64,000 bases of DNA, taken from Actinokineospora pegani (GTDB taxonomy: Bacteria > Actinomycetota > Actinomycetes > Mycobacteriales > Pseudonocardiaceae). This document shows, piece by piece, positions 52,811 through 61,983 of the stretch; position 1 is the first letter of the stretch; the number at the start of each line of letters is the position of its first letter. The notes under the pieces are model-generated. The model ran no database searches. It worked only from the letters and a program-made list of their open reading frames with translations, and was not told where the DNA came from. Made by a program: the position numbers and the translations under genes. The stretch lies in the NCBI RefSeq assembly GCF_009745975.1, contig NZ_WHOL01000098.1:1-64000 (forward strand). The letters are read 5' to 3'.

Positions 52811-54039
52811 ATCCTGGCCGCGACCTTCTCCGCCGACCGGACCGCCCCCTCCGCACAGGGCCGCGCCGACTCCCAGTCACCCGCGTAGTCCACAGTGCAC
52901 GCGGCGCGCCCGACGAAGGCCGGGCGCAGCGCCATGGCGGCCGGGGTCGGCATCGGCAGCCCGTCGGCGAACCGGGCGACGACGGTCGCCCGCACCGCCT
53001 CGGTCAGACCGGGCACGAAGCGCGCCGCCCCCCTGACCAGCGCCGCCGCCACCGCCTCGTCCGGCGCCTCGAGCCAGTCGGCGGGCCGGGCGGCGACAAT
53101 GCCGATCATGCCCATGCCCTGGGGCGCGCGGTCGGCGCAGCGCCGGTCGTCGAACGACAGGCCCGCCACCACCTGGTCCTCGACCCGGGGCACGGCCAGG
53201 GCGAATGACGGCGTCTCCGGGCCGAGCGGCCGGTCCAGCAGGCAGACGACCTTGACCATCGGCCGGTACTCGCAGGCGTGCACGTAGGCCGGGGCGCCCG
53301 GGTGCAGCCGGGCGGCGACGGGCGCGGGCACGGCGAGCACGATCTGCCGGGCGGTCAGCGCCGCCGCGTCGGTGACCAGGCGGGCCCCGGCGCTGGTCGT
53401 GGTGACCGCGCGGACGGGCACCCCGGTGCTGACGTCGAGGTGCTCGGCCAGCGCCAGCGACAGGGCGTCCATGCCGCCGCGGTAGGCGCGGTAGGTGCTC
53501 GGGGAGCCGACGGCGCGCAGGTGCGCCAGCATCGGCCCGGCGCAGGCGCGCTCGACGTCCCAGCCGAAGAACCCGGCGGCCAGCGGTTCGAGCAGGTAGT
53601 CGCGCAGCTCCCGGTTGCGGACGCGGGCCAGCGGCCGGTCGCCGTGCGCCTCCGGGGTCTCCACGTCGCGGCGGCGGGCCAGCGCCACCGCCAGCGCGGC
53701 GCGCGCGAACGGGCCCAGCGCCCGCCCGCCCCGCTCGCCCAGGCCGGGGACCACCCGGCCGCGGCGCCAGACGGCGATGTCGCGGCCGATCGGCGGGGCG
53801 CAGTCGTCGTCGAGGCCGAGCGCGCGCACCAGGCGCCAGGTGGCGGGGTAGCCTGCCACGCCGAGCATCTCCGCGCCGGTGTCGAACACCGCCCCGTGCC
53901 GCCGCACCGCGCGGGTGCGCCCGCCCACGGCGTCGTGGGCCTCGAACACGTGCACTGTCCGGCCTGCCGCGTGCAGCGCGTAGGCGGCGGCCAGTCCGGC
54001 CGGGCCCGCGCCCACCACGGCGACATCGAGGTCGGTCAC
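52771..54039 (-). CDS. FAD-dependent amine-oxidase/desaturase-like oxidoreductase
   Basis: A 422-residue flavoprotein with N-terminal FAD motif VAVVGAGPAGLAAAYALHAAG and VHVFEAHDAVGGRTR, the arrangement of protoporphyrinogen oxidase, phytoene desaturase and amine oxidases. The C-terminus has TVDYAGDWESARPCAEGAVRSAE, equivalent to the second FAD-binding block. GTG 54039 overlaps the UbiA stop. A role in oxidising a prenylated or amino intermediate is likely from context, but the substrate is unknown. Confidence 0.86.
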   Translation of the reverse strand: MTDLDVAVVGAGPAGLAAAYALHAAGRTVHVFEAHDAVGGRTRAVRRHGAVFDTGAEMLGVAGYPATWRLVRALGLDDDCAPPIGRDIAVWRRGRVVPGLGERGGRALGPFARAALAVALARRRDVETPEAHGDRPLARVRNRELRDYLLEPLAAGFFGWDVERACAGPMLAHLRAVGSPSTYRAYRGGMDALSLALAEHLDVSTGVPVRAVTTTSAGARLVTDAAALTARQIVLAVPAPVAARLHPGAPAYVHACEYRPMVKVVCLLDRPLGPETPSFALAVPRVEDQVVAGLSFDDRRCADRAPQGMGMIGIVAARPADWLEAPDEAVAAALVRGAARFVPGLTEAVRATVVARFADGLPMPTPAAMALRPAFVGRAACTVDYAGDWESARPCAEGAVRSAEKVAARILGRVPVLVGSGT

Positions 54040-54935
54040 CAGAACTCCACGAGGTTGACCACGAACAGGGACACCACCATGACCCGGTGCGCCAGCAGGC
54101 CGAGCTTGCGCGCGCCGAGCACGTCACCGAGGCCGACGCCGCGCCGGAGCTGCGCGACCCGCACCGCCAGCACGGGCAGCAGGGCCGGGGCGAACCACCA
54201 CGGGGTCGCCCCGAGCCCGGCGGCCGAGACGACCAGGGCGGCCTCGGCCAGGCTCAGCGCGGCGATGAACGCGCGGTTGCCCGCGGCCCCGGCCAGCACC
54301 GCCACCGTCCGCCGCCCCACCTCGGCGTCGCCGCGGACGTCGGCGGTGTTGGAGTAGACGCCGACCAGCAGCGGGCCGAGGCCGAACAGCGCCGCCTGCA
54401 CCGCGGCCATCGCCGAGACGGTCCCGCTGACGAGACCGACCCCGCAGAGCACGAGCCCCGCGCCGAAGCCCGCCAGGAAGACCTCCTGCGCGCCCCGGTA
54501 GCTGATCTTGAGGCCGTAGGAGTACTGGATGGCCGTGCCGAAGCACACGGCCAGCAGCACAAGTGTCCACAATGGAGCTTCGAGGCCGAGCGCCAGCCAC
54601 AGCAGCCCGCCCAGCGCCGCGCACGTCCAGCCGAACCCGGTGGCCTGGCGCACGGTCAGCTCGCCGGTGAGCAGCGGCTTGCGGGCCAGCCTGCGCGCCG
54701 GGGCGTCCGGGCCGTAGTTGCGCGCGTCGCTGCCGTCGCGGAAGCCGGTGACGTCGTCGAACGCGACCGCGGCGGCGACCACCAGCACGGTGCCGACGCC
54801 GAAGGCCAGCAGGGTGCCCAGGCCCGTCAGCCCGCACAGCGACCAGGCCAGCGGCAGCGCGAGGTAGTAGTCCCAGACGTCGAGCTTGGCCAGCCGGGCG
54901 TAGGCGCTCAGCCGCCCCGGCGCCAGCGTGGTCAC
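54036..54935 (-). CDS. UbiA-family prenyltransferase
   Basis: A 299-residue integral membrane protein with about eight or nine helices. The first Asp-rich motif is FDDVTGFRDGSDARNYGPD and the second YSNTADVRGDAEVGRRTVAV, as in UbiA enzymes that move a prenyl group from a diphosphate to an aromatic or similar acceptor. Some UbiA relatives are terpene cyclases, so transfer is likely but not certain. GTG 54935 overlaps the DegT stop. The prenyl donor could come from the synthase at 40163-41212. Confidence 0.9.
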   Translation of the reverse strand: MTTLAPGRLSAYARLAKLDVWDYYLALPLAWSLCGLTGLGTLLAFGVGTVLVVAAAVAFDDVTGFRDGSDARNYGPDAPARRLARKPLLTGELTVRQATGFGWTCAALGGLLWLALGLEAPLWTLVLLAVCFGTAIQYSYGLKISYRGAQEVFLAGFGAGLVLCGVGLVSGTVSAMAAVQAALFGLGPLLVGVYSNTADVRGDAEVGRRTVAVLAGAAGNRAFIAALSLAEAALVVSAAGLGATPWWFAPALLPVLAVRVAQLRRGVGLGDVLGARKLGLLAHRVMVVSLFVVNLVEFW

Positions 54936-56053
54936 CGCGGCCCCCCGGGGAACGAGCAGACCGCGTCGGCGACGGCCTCGACCTCGGCGTCGGTCAGGTG
55001 CGGGTAGATCGGCAGCGCCAGGGTGCGCGCGCAGGCCAGCTCGGCGTGCGGCCAGTGCCGCCCCGGTCGGGTGTAGGGGGCGAACGCCTCCTGCGCGGGC
55101 AGCGGCCTCGGGTAGTAGACGTGGCTGCCCACGCCCCGGTCGGCCAGGTGCCGCCGGAGGTCGTCGCGCTGGTCGACCAGCAGCGAGTAGACGTAGAAGC
55201 AGCGCCCGTCGCGGCCCGGCGGCGGGGGCTGCACGCCGCGCTTGACCAGCCGCTCGAACCGGTCGGTGTAGTAGTCGGCGATGGCCGCCCTGCGCTCGAG
55301 CCTGGCCTGGAGGCCGGGCAGCCTGCGCAACTGCACCTCGGCGAGGATCTCGTCGAAGCGGCTGTTCGTCCCGACCACCCGGTGCTCGAACCGGCGCCCC
55401 GGCGGCTGGCCGTGGTTGCGCAGCATCCGCACCGCGCGGGCCAGGTCCACGTCGTCGGTGACCACCGCGCCGCCCTCGCCGACCGTGCCGAACGTCTTGA
55501 CCTGGACGAAGGAGAACACGCCCGCGTCGCCCCAGCACCCGGCCGGGACGCCCTCGAGCACCCCGCCCTGGGCCACCGCCGAGTCCTCGACCAGCCACAC
55601 GCCGTGCCGGGTGGCCAGCTCGCGCAGCGCGGGCATGTCGGCCATCACCGAGAACATGTGCGCGGGCATCAGCGCGGCGGTGCGCGGGGTGATGGCCTCC
55701 TCGACCTCGTAGGGCTCGACGGTCATCGTCCACGGGTGCACGTCGGCGAACACCGGCGTGGCCCCGACGGAGATCACCGAGGAGGCCAGCGGGGCGCAGC
55801 CGAACGCGGGCACCACCACCTCGTCGCCCGCGCCGACGCCCATGGCGCGCAGCACCAGGCTCAGCGCGCTGGTGCCCGACGAGCAGGCGACGACCTCCGC
55901 GGCGCCGACCTCGGCGCGCAGCGCGGCCTCGAACGCGGCGGTGCGCTCGCCGAGGATGAACCGCTGGTCGGCGCCGGTCCCGATGTCGTGCACGATCTCG
56001 AGGAGCTGGTCGCGCTCGTCGTCGAACAGGTCGGGGGGGAAGAACGGCAGCAT
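54932..56053 (-). CDS. DegT/DnrJ/EryC1/StrS-family PLP enzyme (first)
   Basis: A 373-residue aminotransferase-fold protein. SSGTSALSLVLRAMGVGAGD, EDSAVAQGG and the PLP lysine Lys186 in FSFVQVKTFGTVGEGGAV are present. The family includes sugar and cyclitol aminotransferases and AHBA synthase, which aromatises 5-amino-5-deoxy-3-dehydroshikimate. ATG 56053 shares a base with the stop of its paralogue (TGATG). The specific substrate is unclear; the sequence differs enough from its neighbour that two different steps are likely. Confidence 0.9.
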   Translation of the reverse strand: MLPFFPPDLFDDERDQLLEIVHDIGTGADQRFILGERTAAFEAALRAEVGAAEVVACSSGTSALSLVLRAMGVGAGDEVVVPAFGCAPLASSVISVGATPVFADVHPWTMTVEPYEVEEAITPRTAALMPAHMFSVMADMPALRELATRHGVWLVEDSAVAQGGVLEGVPAGCWGDAGVFSFVQVKTFGTVGEGGAVVTDDVDLARAVRMLRNHGQPPGRRFEHRVVGTNSRFDEILAEVQLRRLPGLQARLERRAAIADYYTDRFERLVKRGVQPPPPGRDGRCFYVYSLLVDQRDDLRRHLADRGVGSHVYYPRPLPAQEAFAPYTRPGRHWPHAELACARTLALPIYPHLTDAEVEAVADAVCSFPGGPR

Positions 56054-57261
56054 CACGCGCCACCCCCGCCGTAGAAGGTGCGCACCAGCGCGCACACCCG
56101 GTCCAGGTCGGCGTCGGCCAGGTCCGGGTACAGCGGCAGCGCCACCGCCGTCGCGCACGCCCGCTCGGCCACCGGGAACTGCCCGCGCCGGTGGCCGAGG
56201 TCGGCGAAGCAGGGCTGCAGGTGCAGCGGGGTCGGGTAGTAGACCTCGGTCTCCACGCCGTGCGCGGCCAGGTACCGCACCAGCGCGTCGCGGTGGTCGA
56301 CCTCGACGAGGTAGACGTAGAACACCGGCGTGGTCTCCACGTCCCGGCGGACCAGGGTGGGCAGCCTGCGCACGCCGGGGCAGCCCGCGAGCTGCTCGGT
56401 GTAGCGCAGGGCCAGCTCGCCGCGGCGGCGGATGTCGGCGTCGAGGGTGCTCAGCTTGGCCAGCAGGATCGCGGCCTGGAAGTCGTCCATCTTGCTGTTG
56501 CAGCCGGGCAGGGCGGTCCCGGTGTTGATGGCGGGGAAGTTGTCCACCGTCCGGCCGAACCGGCCGTGGTGGCGCAGGGCGGCGGCGGTCTCGGCCACGC
56601 GGTCGTCGTTGGTGATCACCGCGCCCGCGTCGCCGAGCGCGCCCAGGGTCTTGGAGGGGAAGAACGACAGCACGCCGCCCGCGCCGACCAGCCCGGCGTG
56701 CACGCCGTCCCAGCGCATCCCGATGGCCTCGGCGCTGTCCTCGACGAGGGTCAGCGCGTAGCGCTCGGCGACCTCGGTCAGCGCGCCGAGGTCGGCGGTC
56801 TGGCAGAACAGGTGCGCGGGCATGACCGCCCGGCTGCGGCGGGTCACCGCCGCCGCGGCGGCGTCCGGGTCGAGCGCGTAGCTGTCCGGCTCGATGTCGG
56901 CGAAGACCGGGCGCCCGCCCGCGAGCACCACCGACGAGGCGGTGGCGACGAAGCTGAACGCGGGCACGACCACCTCGGAGCCGGGGGTGAGCCCGGTGGC
57001 CCGCAGCAGCAGGACCAGCGCGTCGGTGCCGGAGTTGACGCCGACGACGTGCCGGGCGCCGATCCGCTCGGCCAGCGCCGCCTCGAACGCGGCGACCAGC
57101 GGGCCGTGCGAGTACTTGCCCCTGGCGATCACCTCGTCGAGCAGCGGCTCGACCCTGGGCCACAGCGCCGCGAACCCCGCGGCCTGGGTGAAGAACGGGA
57201 CCCGCGGGGCGGCGTACCCGGGGACACCGGGCCCCCCGGAGACCGCTGCGGCCTGCTCCAT
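56053..57261 (-). CDS. DegT/DnrJ/EryC1/StrS-family PLP enzyme (second)
   Basis: A 402-residue member of the same family with GVNSGTDALVLLLRATGLTPG, EDSAEAIGM and Lys204 in LSFFPSKTLGALGDAGAV. The FFPSK form is typical of sugar-3- or 4-aminotransferases such as DegT and EryC1. ATG 57261 follows GGAGAGGACA. First gene of the minus-strand operon, diverging from the Gfo/Idh/MocA gene over 182 bp, which holds the promoters of both operons (a TTGACA lies at 57384-57389 for the plus strand). Confidence 0.9.
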   Translation of the reverse strand: MEQAAAVSGGPGVPGYAAPRVPFFTQAAGFAALWPRVEPLLDEVIARGKYSHGPLVAAFEAALAERIGARHVVGVNSGTDALVLLLRATGLTPGSEVVVPAFSFVATASSVVLAGGRPVFADIEPDSYALDPDAAAAAVTRRSRAVMPAHLFCQTADLGALTEVAERYALTLVEDSAEAIGMRWDGVHAGLVGAGGVLSFFPSKTLGALGDAGAVITNDDRVAETAAALRHHGRFGRTVDNFPAINTGTALPGCNSKMDDFQAAILLAKLSTLDADIRRRGELALRYTEQLAGCPGVRRLPTLVRRDVETTPVFYVYLVEVDHRDALVRYLAAHGVETEVYYPTPLHLQPCFADLGHRRGQFPVAERACATAVALPLYPDLADADLDRVCALVRTFYGGGGA

Positions 57262-57443
57262 CGTTGTCCTCTCCGGACTCGGCGCCGATCGGGCGAGTCC
57301 CAAAGGTATGCCTGGCGGAACCGTTGGGCCGCAATGGAAACAAAAGATCACACGGTTGGGTGGCAAACCCGGTTTCGCTTTGACACAGCGGCGGCACCCC
57401 GTCGAATCTGGACGCTCGGACTCCCCTATCCCCTGGAGGCTCC

Positions 57444-58457
57444 ATGCTGGGCGCGCTCGTGGTGGGCCTCGGCCGTTCCGGCGCCGGGCTGCACCTCCCC
57501 GTCCTGCGCGCGCTCGGCCACGGGCAGGGCCGCGCCCTGGGCAGGCCGCCGATCGTCGTCGTCGACCCCGCCGCCACCGTGCCTGCCGCGCCGGACGTGC
57601 TGCCCGCGCTGTCGCTGGCGCACGCGGCCCGGCTGATCAACCCGGCCAGGACCGTCGTGCACCTGTGCACGCCGCCCACCGCCCGGCTGCGACCGCTCAC
57701 CGAGCTGGCCGGGCTGGGCTTCACCCGGGTGCTGGTCGAGAAGCCGCTGGCCGCCGACGAGGTCGAGCTGGCCGGGGTGCTGCGGCTGCGCGCGGAGGCG
57801 GGACTGGACCTGCTGCCGGTGGCGCAGTGGCGGTGCAGCGAGCTGACCAGGAGGATCGCGGCCGTGGTCGCGGGCGGCGAGCTGGGCGCGCTGCGGTCGC
57901 TGTCGTTCACCCAGACCAAGCCGCGCTTCACCAGGACCGCGCAGGGCGACAGCCACACCACGGCGCTGGACGTCGAGGCCCCGCACTCGGTGGCGGTGGC
58001 GCTGCACGTGGCGGGCACGGCGGAGGTCGCGCGCGCGGAGCTGGCGGACATGGTGGTCGGCGACCGCTCGCACCGGCACATGGGCGGGGCGCGGCTGTCG
58101 CTGCGGCACGCGGGCGGGGTCCACACGGAGATCCGCACCGACCTGACCTCACCGGTCCGCGAGCGCCGGGTCGTCGTGGAGCTCGAGGGCGGCACGCTCA
58201 TCGGCCACTACCCCGCGACCGACGCCGACGACCACTCCCAGCTCGTGGTGCGCACCGCCTCGACGCACTCGCACTCGGTCTTCCGGGACGACTCGCTGCG
58301 CGCCCTCATCGCCCGCGCCCACGAGCACTTCGAGGGCGGCGACCCGCTGTTCGACGAGCCCGCCAACGGCGCTTCCGTGGTCACCCTGCTCGCCCGGGCC
58401 AAGAAGCTGGCGACCGCCCAGCCGGAACCGTCGCGCCCCCTGGCGGCCGCGCTGTGA
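57444..58457 (+). CDS. Gfo/Idh/MocA-family oxidoreductase
   Basis: A 337-residue NAD(P)-dependent oxidoreductase. The Rossmann motif is VVGLGRSGAGLHLPVLRAL; the family motif EKP is in VLVEKPLAADEVEL, and DVEAPHSVAVAL holds the likely catalytic Asp/His. Family members oxidise or reduce sugar and cyclitol hydroxyl groups; RifL in the rifamycin AHBA pathway is one. Pairing with two DegT enzymes fits production of an amino sugar, aminocyclitol or AHBA-like unit. Its stop overlaps the next gene (GTGA). Confidence 0.87.
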   Translation: MLGALVVGLGRSGAGLHLPVLRALGHGQGRALGRPPIVVVDPAATVPAAPDVLPALSLAHAARLINPARTVVHLCTPPTARLRPLTELAGLGFTRVLVEKPLAADEVELAGVLRLRAEAGLDLLPVAQWRCSELTRRIAAVVAGGELGALRSLSFTQTKPRFTRTAQGDSHTTALDVEAPHSVAVALHVAGTAEVARAELADMVVGDRSHRHMGGARLSLRHAGGVHTEIRTDLTSPVRERRVVVELEGGTLIGHYPATDADDHSQLVVRTASTHSHSVFRDDSLRALIARAHEHFEGGDPLFDEPANGASVVTLLARAKKLATAQPEPSRPLAAAL

Positions 58458-59485
58458 GCAGCACACCCGCGGCCCTGACGGCGTTCACCACCGAGGTCTT
58501 CACCACCCTGGGCCTGCCGGACGAGGACGCGGCCGTCAGCGCGCGGGCCCTCGTGCACGCCGACACCCGGGGCATCGCCTCGCACGGCGTCGCCAACCTG
58601 TCCCGGGTCTACCTGCCGCTGCTGCGCTCCGGCCGCGCCCGCCCGGAGGCCAAGCCCGAACGCCTGGTCGACCGGGGGCCCGCGCTGCTGGTCGACGGCG
58701 ACCGCGCGCTGGGCCTGTGGCTGGCCGCCGCCGCGGTCGACCTCGCCGCCCTGCGCGCGGCCGACTACGGCGTCGGCGTGGTGTCGGTGCGCAACGGCAC
58801 GCACTTCGGCGCGGCCGGGTTCCACGCGCTGCGCGCCGCCGAGCAGGGCATGGTCGGCGTGGTGCTGGCCAACTGCGGCCACCAGGCCCTGGCCCCCGGC
58901 CCGTCCGGCGGCCGGAAGCTGTTGGGCACCAACCCGATCGGCATCGCCTGCCCGGCGGGCGGCCACCCGCCGTTCCTGCTGGACATGAGCACCACCACGG
59001 CCCCCACGGGCAAGGTCCGCCAAGCCGCCCGCGCGGGCGTCGCCGCCCCCACCGGCTGGCTCACCGACGGGGCCGGACCCGTCCACGACCCCGCCGCCCT
59101 CGACAGCGGCGCGGGCTGGCTCACCTGGCTGGGCGCCCCGGGCCCGGCCGAGTACAAGGGCTTCGGCCTGGGTCTGGCCGTGGAGGTCCTCGCCGCCCTG
59201 GTCCCCGGTGCGGGCCTGGGGCCCACCGCCGACGCCGCCGCGGACGACGACATCGGCTTCCTTGCCCTGGCCCTGGCCCCCGAGACCCTCCGCCCGGGCT
59301 TCGCCGCCGACGCCGACCGGCTCTTCGGCGCGGTCCTCGACGCGGGCGAGACCTACCCGGGCGTCCCCGAGTCCCGCCTGCACGCGGACGCCCACGCCCA
59401 CGGCGTGCCGCTGGCCGACGACATCCGCGCCGAACTGGACGCGATCGCCGAGGACCTCGGCATCACCCCCCTGGACCGGCGATGA
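58454..59485 (+). CDS. Ldh-family (malate/L-lactate dehydrogenase type 2) oxidoreductase
   Basis: A 343-residue protein of the Ldh2 family, not related to classical Rossmann LDH. Conserved blocks are ADTRGIASHGVANL, VRNGTHFGAAGFHALRA, LLGTNPIGIACP, LDMSTTTAPTGKV and AEYKGFGLGLAVE. Members reduce 2-oxo acids or imines with NAD(P)H. GTG 58454 and the ATGA overlap at the end show coupling on both sides. It would act on a keto-acid or cyclic imine of the pathway. Confidence 0.9.
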   Translation: MSSTPAALTAFTTEVFTTLGLPDEDAAVSARALVHADTRGIASHGVANLSRVYLPLLRSGRARPEAKPERLVDRGPALLVDGDRALGLWLAAAAVDLAALRAADYGVGVVSVRNGTHFGAAGFHALRAAEQGMVGVVLANCGHQALAPGPSGGRKLLGTNPIGIACPAGGHPPFLLDMSTTTAPTGKVRQAARAGVAAPTGWLTDGAGPVHDPAALDSGAGWLTWLGAPGPAEYKGFGLGLAVEVLAALVPGAGLGPTADAAADDDIGFLALALAPETLRPGFAADADRLFGAVLDAGETYPGVPESRLHADAHAHGVPLADDIRAELDAIAEDLGITPLDRR

Positions 59486-60786
59486 GCCGTGCGGTGGTCG
59501 CGGGCGTCAGCGTCGCCGGGCTCGCCGCCGGGCGGGTGCTGTCCCGGCACTTCGACGAGGTCCTGCTCATCGAGCCCGACGTGCTGCCCAAGGGCACCGG
59601 GGCGCGCGGCGGGGTGCCGCACAGCGAGCAGATGCACGTCCTGCTCGGCCTCGCCCAGTCGTTGCTCGACCACTGGTTCCCCGGCCTGACCAGTCTCGTG
59701 CGCACCGACGGCGCGGTCCTGTGCGACTCCCGGGCCACCCGGATGTGCACCGACGGCGTCCCCCGGCCGCTGGTCGCGGGCTTCCCGCTGCTGCCCGTGC
59801 GCCGCACGGTGCTGGAGTCCCGGCTGCGCGACGCGGTGCTGCCGCTGCCGCCGGTGCGGCTGTTCCGCGACCGGGTGGTGGGCCTGCGCCAGCGCGGTGG
59901 CCGGGTCGACGGCGTCGTCCTGGCCAGCGGCCGGTCCCTGGGCGAGGTCGACCTCGTCGTCGACGCCACCGGTCGCGGGTCGCGCGGGGGCGAGTGGCTG
60001 CGCCACCTCGGGTACGCCCCGCCGCCGCGGCGGCGGCTCAAGCTCGACCTCGGCTACGCAACCGCGCTGTTCCACCGCTCCGCCGAGCACCCGACCCTCG
60101 ACGGCCTGCTCAGCTCGCACTCCACCCGCACCGGCCTGCACGGCGCGCCCGGCGTCGCCACGGTCGCCCCCGTCACCGACAGCCGCTGGTCCTGCCTGAT
60201 CTCCGGCTACGGCGACGACCGCCCCACGGCCTCCCCTGGCGAGTTCCGCCGCCGCTGCCTGGCCGAGCCCGCCGCGGGCTTCGCCGACCTGGTCCGCCGC
60301 TGCGCCCCCGCGGGCCCCGTCCGCGTGCACCGCTTCCCCCACGCCCAACGCCGCGACCACCACCTCGCCGAGACCCACCCCGAGGCCTTCATCGCGGTCG
60401 GCGACGCCGTGGTCTCCTGCAACCCCGTCTACGGGCAGGGCATCCCCTCGGCCCTCCTGCACGCGAGCGCCCTGGACGCCTGGCTGACCGAGTCCGCCCC
60501 CACCGCGGCCTTCTTCGACCGCACCCGTGCCCTCGCCGACGCCGTCTGGCAGACCTCGGCCCCCCTCGACTCCCGCCTCCCGCACGTGACCGGCGATCGC
60601 CCGCCCTCCACCAGGCTCACCCGGGCCCTCGCCGACCTCATCAACACCTCGGCCCACAGCGACGAGGTCCTGGCCCGCCGCTTCGCGGCCGTGGTCCACA
60701 TGCGGGAGCACCCGTCCACCCTGGCCACACCCTCCACGGTGGCCAGAGCGGTGATCACCGCGGCCAAGGCCCGGATCTCCCGCTGA
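59482..60786 (+). CDS. FAD-dependent monooxygenase/epoxidase-like protein
   Basis: A 434-residue flavoprotein with FAD motif VVAGVSVAGLAAGRVLSRHF (a variant GxSxAG), EQMHVLLGLAQSLLDHW, ATGRGSRGGEWL and the C-terminal VGDAVVSCNPVYGQGIPSAL. The GD-x-NPVYGQG form is shared with polyether epoxidases and related oxygenases that act on alkenes, including terpenoids. Last gene of the plus-strand three-gene operon; a hairpin follows. Epoxidation or hydroxylation of a prenyl chain is a reasonable guess. Confidence 0.87.
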   Translation: MSRAVVAGVSVAGLAAGRVLSRHFDEVLLIEPDVLPKGTGARGGVPHSEQMHVLLGLAQSLLDHWFPGLTSLVRTDGAVLCDSRATRMCTDGVPRPLVAGFPLLPVRRTVLESRLRDAVLPLPPVRLFRDRVVGLRQRGGRVDGVVLASGRSLGEVDLVVDATGRGSRGGEWLRHLGYAPPPRRRLKLDLGYATALFHRSAEHPTLDGLLSSHSTRTGLHGAPGVATVAPVTDSRWSCLISGYGDDRPTASPGEFRRRCLAEPAAGFADLVRRCAPAGPVRVHRFPHAQRRDHHLAETHPEAFIAVGDAVVSCNPVYGQGIPSALLHASALDAWLTESAPTAAFFDRTRALADAVWQTSAPLDSRLPHVTGDRPPSTRLTRALADLINTSAHSDEVLARRFAAVVHMREHPSTLATPSTVARAVITAAKARISR

Positions 60787-60814
60787 TCCCTTTCTGGAAA
60801 AGGGCACAGGAATA

Positions 60815-60839
60815 GCCGCCTCCCCCGGGGAGAGGCGGC
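60815..60839. terminator. Bidirectional hairpin between monooxygenase and calerythrin genes
   Basis: GCCGCCTC (60815-60822) pairs with GAGGCGGC (60832-60839), with additional CCCC/GGGG pairing inside. It lies between two convergent stops (60786 and 60853). Confidence 0.72.
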
Positions 60840-60852
60840 CACCCCGCCGAAC

Positions 60853-61389
60853 TCAGCGACCCAGCAGCGCCACGTCGTGCTTGCCCTGGTGGTAATCGCG
60901 AACGGCCACGACCAGCTCTTCCACCGTCAGCGCCCCGCTGCCGTCGGTGTCGATCCGCGCGAACGCCTTGTCCGCCTCCCGCGGGTCGACGCCCGTCGCG
61001 CGCAGCCAACTCTGGAACTCGGTCGGGTTGACCTCGCCGTCGCCGTCGGTGTCGGCGATGTTGACGATGGCCTCGATGGTCGGGCGCAGGGTGCGGTCGA
61101 AACCGGCGTTGCCGCCGTCGACGACCTCGCGGGTGGCGGCGTCGAGGAACTGGTCCATGGTGACTGAGCCGTTCGGGCCGACACCGGTCATGTCGGCGAG
61201 GGCGTCCCACATGGACAGGTAGGCGGAGACGAGGTTGCGGCCCTTGGGGGAGGTCTCGTGCTCGCCGAAGCTGCGCAGGATGCGACGCGCCTCGATCTCG
61301 TAGTCACTGCGGTCGATGGACCCGTCCCCATTGGCGTCCCAGAGCTCGAACCGGCGCTGCAACCTGCTGTCGGAAACGCTTGCGGTCAC
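60853..61389 (-). CDS. Calerythrin-like EF-hand calcium-binding protein
   Basis: A 178-residue cytoplasmic protein, the length of Saccharopolyspora calerythrin (177). EF-hand loops are DANGDGSIDRSD, DTDGDGEVNPTE and DTDGSGALTVEE; a further loop near residue 70 (GVGPNGSVTMDQ) is degenerate. This three-working-plus-one pattern is that of calerythrin, related to eukaryotic sarcoplasmic calcium-binding proteins. GTG 61389 is chosen because it aligns with the family N-terminus; the frame to 61488 adds unrelated sequence. Confidence 0.92.
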   Translation of the reverse strand: MTASVSDSRLQRRFELWDANGDGSIDRSDYEIEARRILRSFGEHETSPKGRNLVSAYLSMWDALADMTGVGPNGSVTMDQFLDAATREVVDGGNAGFDRTLRPTIEAIVNIADTDGDGEVNPTEFQSWLRATGVDPREADKAFARIDTDGSGALTVEELVVAVRDYHQGKHDVALLGR

Positions 61390-61668
61390 GACATGCTCCT
61401 TATGCACTGAGGGAAACAGGCGCGGAATGGCGCCCGTCAGCGACCGTAGCAACGAATCCGGGCCACGGACCTGTTCTTTCGGGTGCATTTCCGCGATCCG
61501 CGAATACTTGCAGCCGCAGTGTCGATTACGGGAATGGTTGCACTTTATGCACTAACGCACGGTCACCGGAACCCTATCTATGGTGTTAGACGAATACCCG
61601 TCTCGGCGATCGCGCGGCGGGTGGGACCAGGCCACGATGGGCGGCGTCCACTGTGGAAGGAGTTCTCG

Positions 61669-61974
61669 ATGAAGCACGCAGGCGCGGTGCTGCTCGCCCT
61701 CACCCTCGCCACCGCCGTCCCCGCCACCGCGGCGGCGGCCGAGGAGCCGGACCAGGTCGTGGTCTTCCAACACGAGTTCACCGAGCTCTCGGTCTACCCC
61801 GAGCCCGAGGGCTGCGTGCGGCTCCCGCTGGCCTCGCACGTCATCTTCAACCAGACCGACGAGCCGATCACCATCTACGCCGACCCGCTGTGCCTGGTGC
61901 CGATCGAGCCGGTCGCGCGGATCAAGCCGGGCCACGGGTCGCACGTGTCCTCCGTCGGCAGCTTCCGGGCCTGA
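61669..61974 (+). CDS. Small secreted protein
   Basis: A 101-residue protein with signal peptide MKHAGAVLLALTLATAVPAT and probable cleavage after AAAA. The mature part of about 77 residues has two cysteines (GCVRL and DPLCLVP) likely to form one disulfide. GGAAGGAG precedes ATG 61669. The 279 bp upstream, back to the calerythrin start, have no other recognisable feature. Family not recognised. Confidence 0.72.
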   Translation: MKHAGAVLLALTLATAVPATAAAAEEPDQVVVFQHEFTELSVYPEPEGCVRLPLASHVIFNQTDEPITIYADPLCLVPIEPVARIKPGHGSHVSSVGSFRA

Positions 61975-61983
61975 GAGGCCGGG

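Noticed and set aside
60815-60839. Small RNA gene
   Set aside because: The hairpin is fully explained as a terminator between convergent genes; no promoter was seen.
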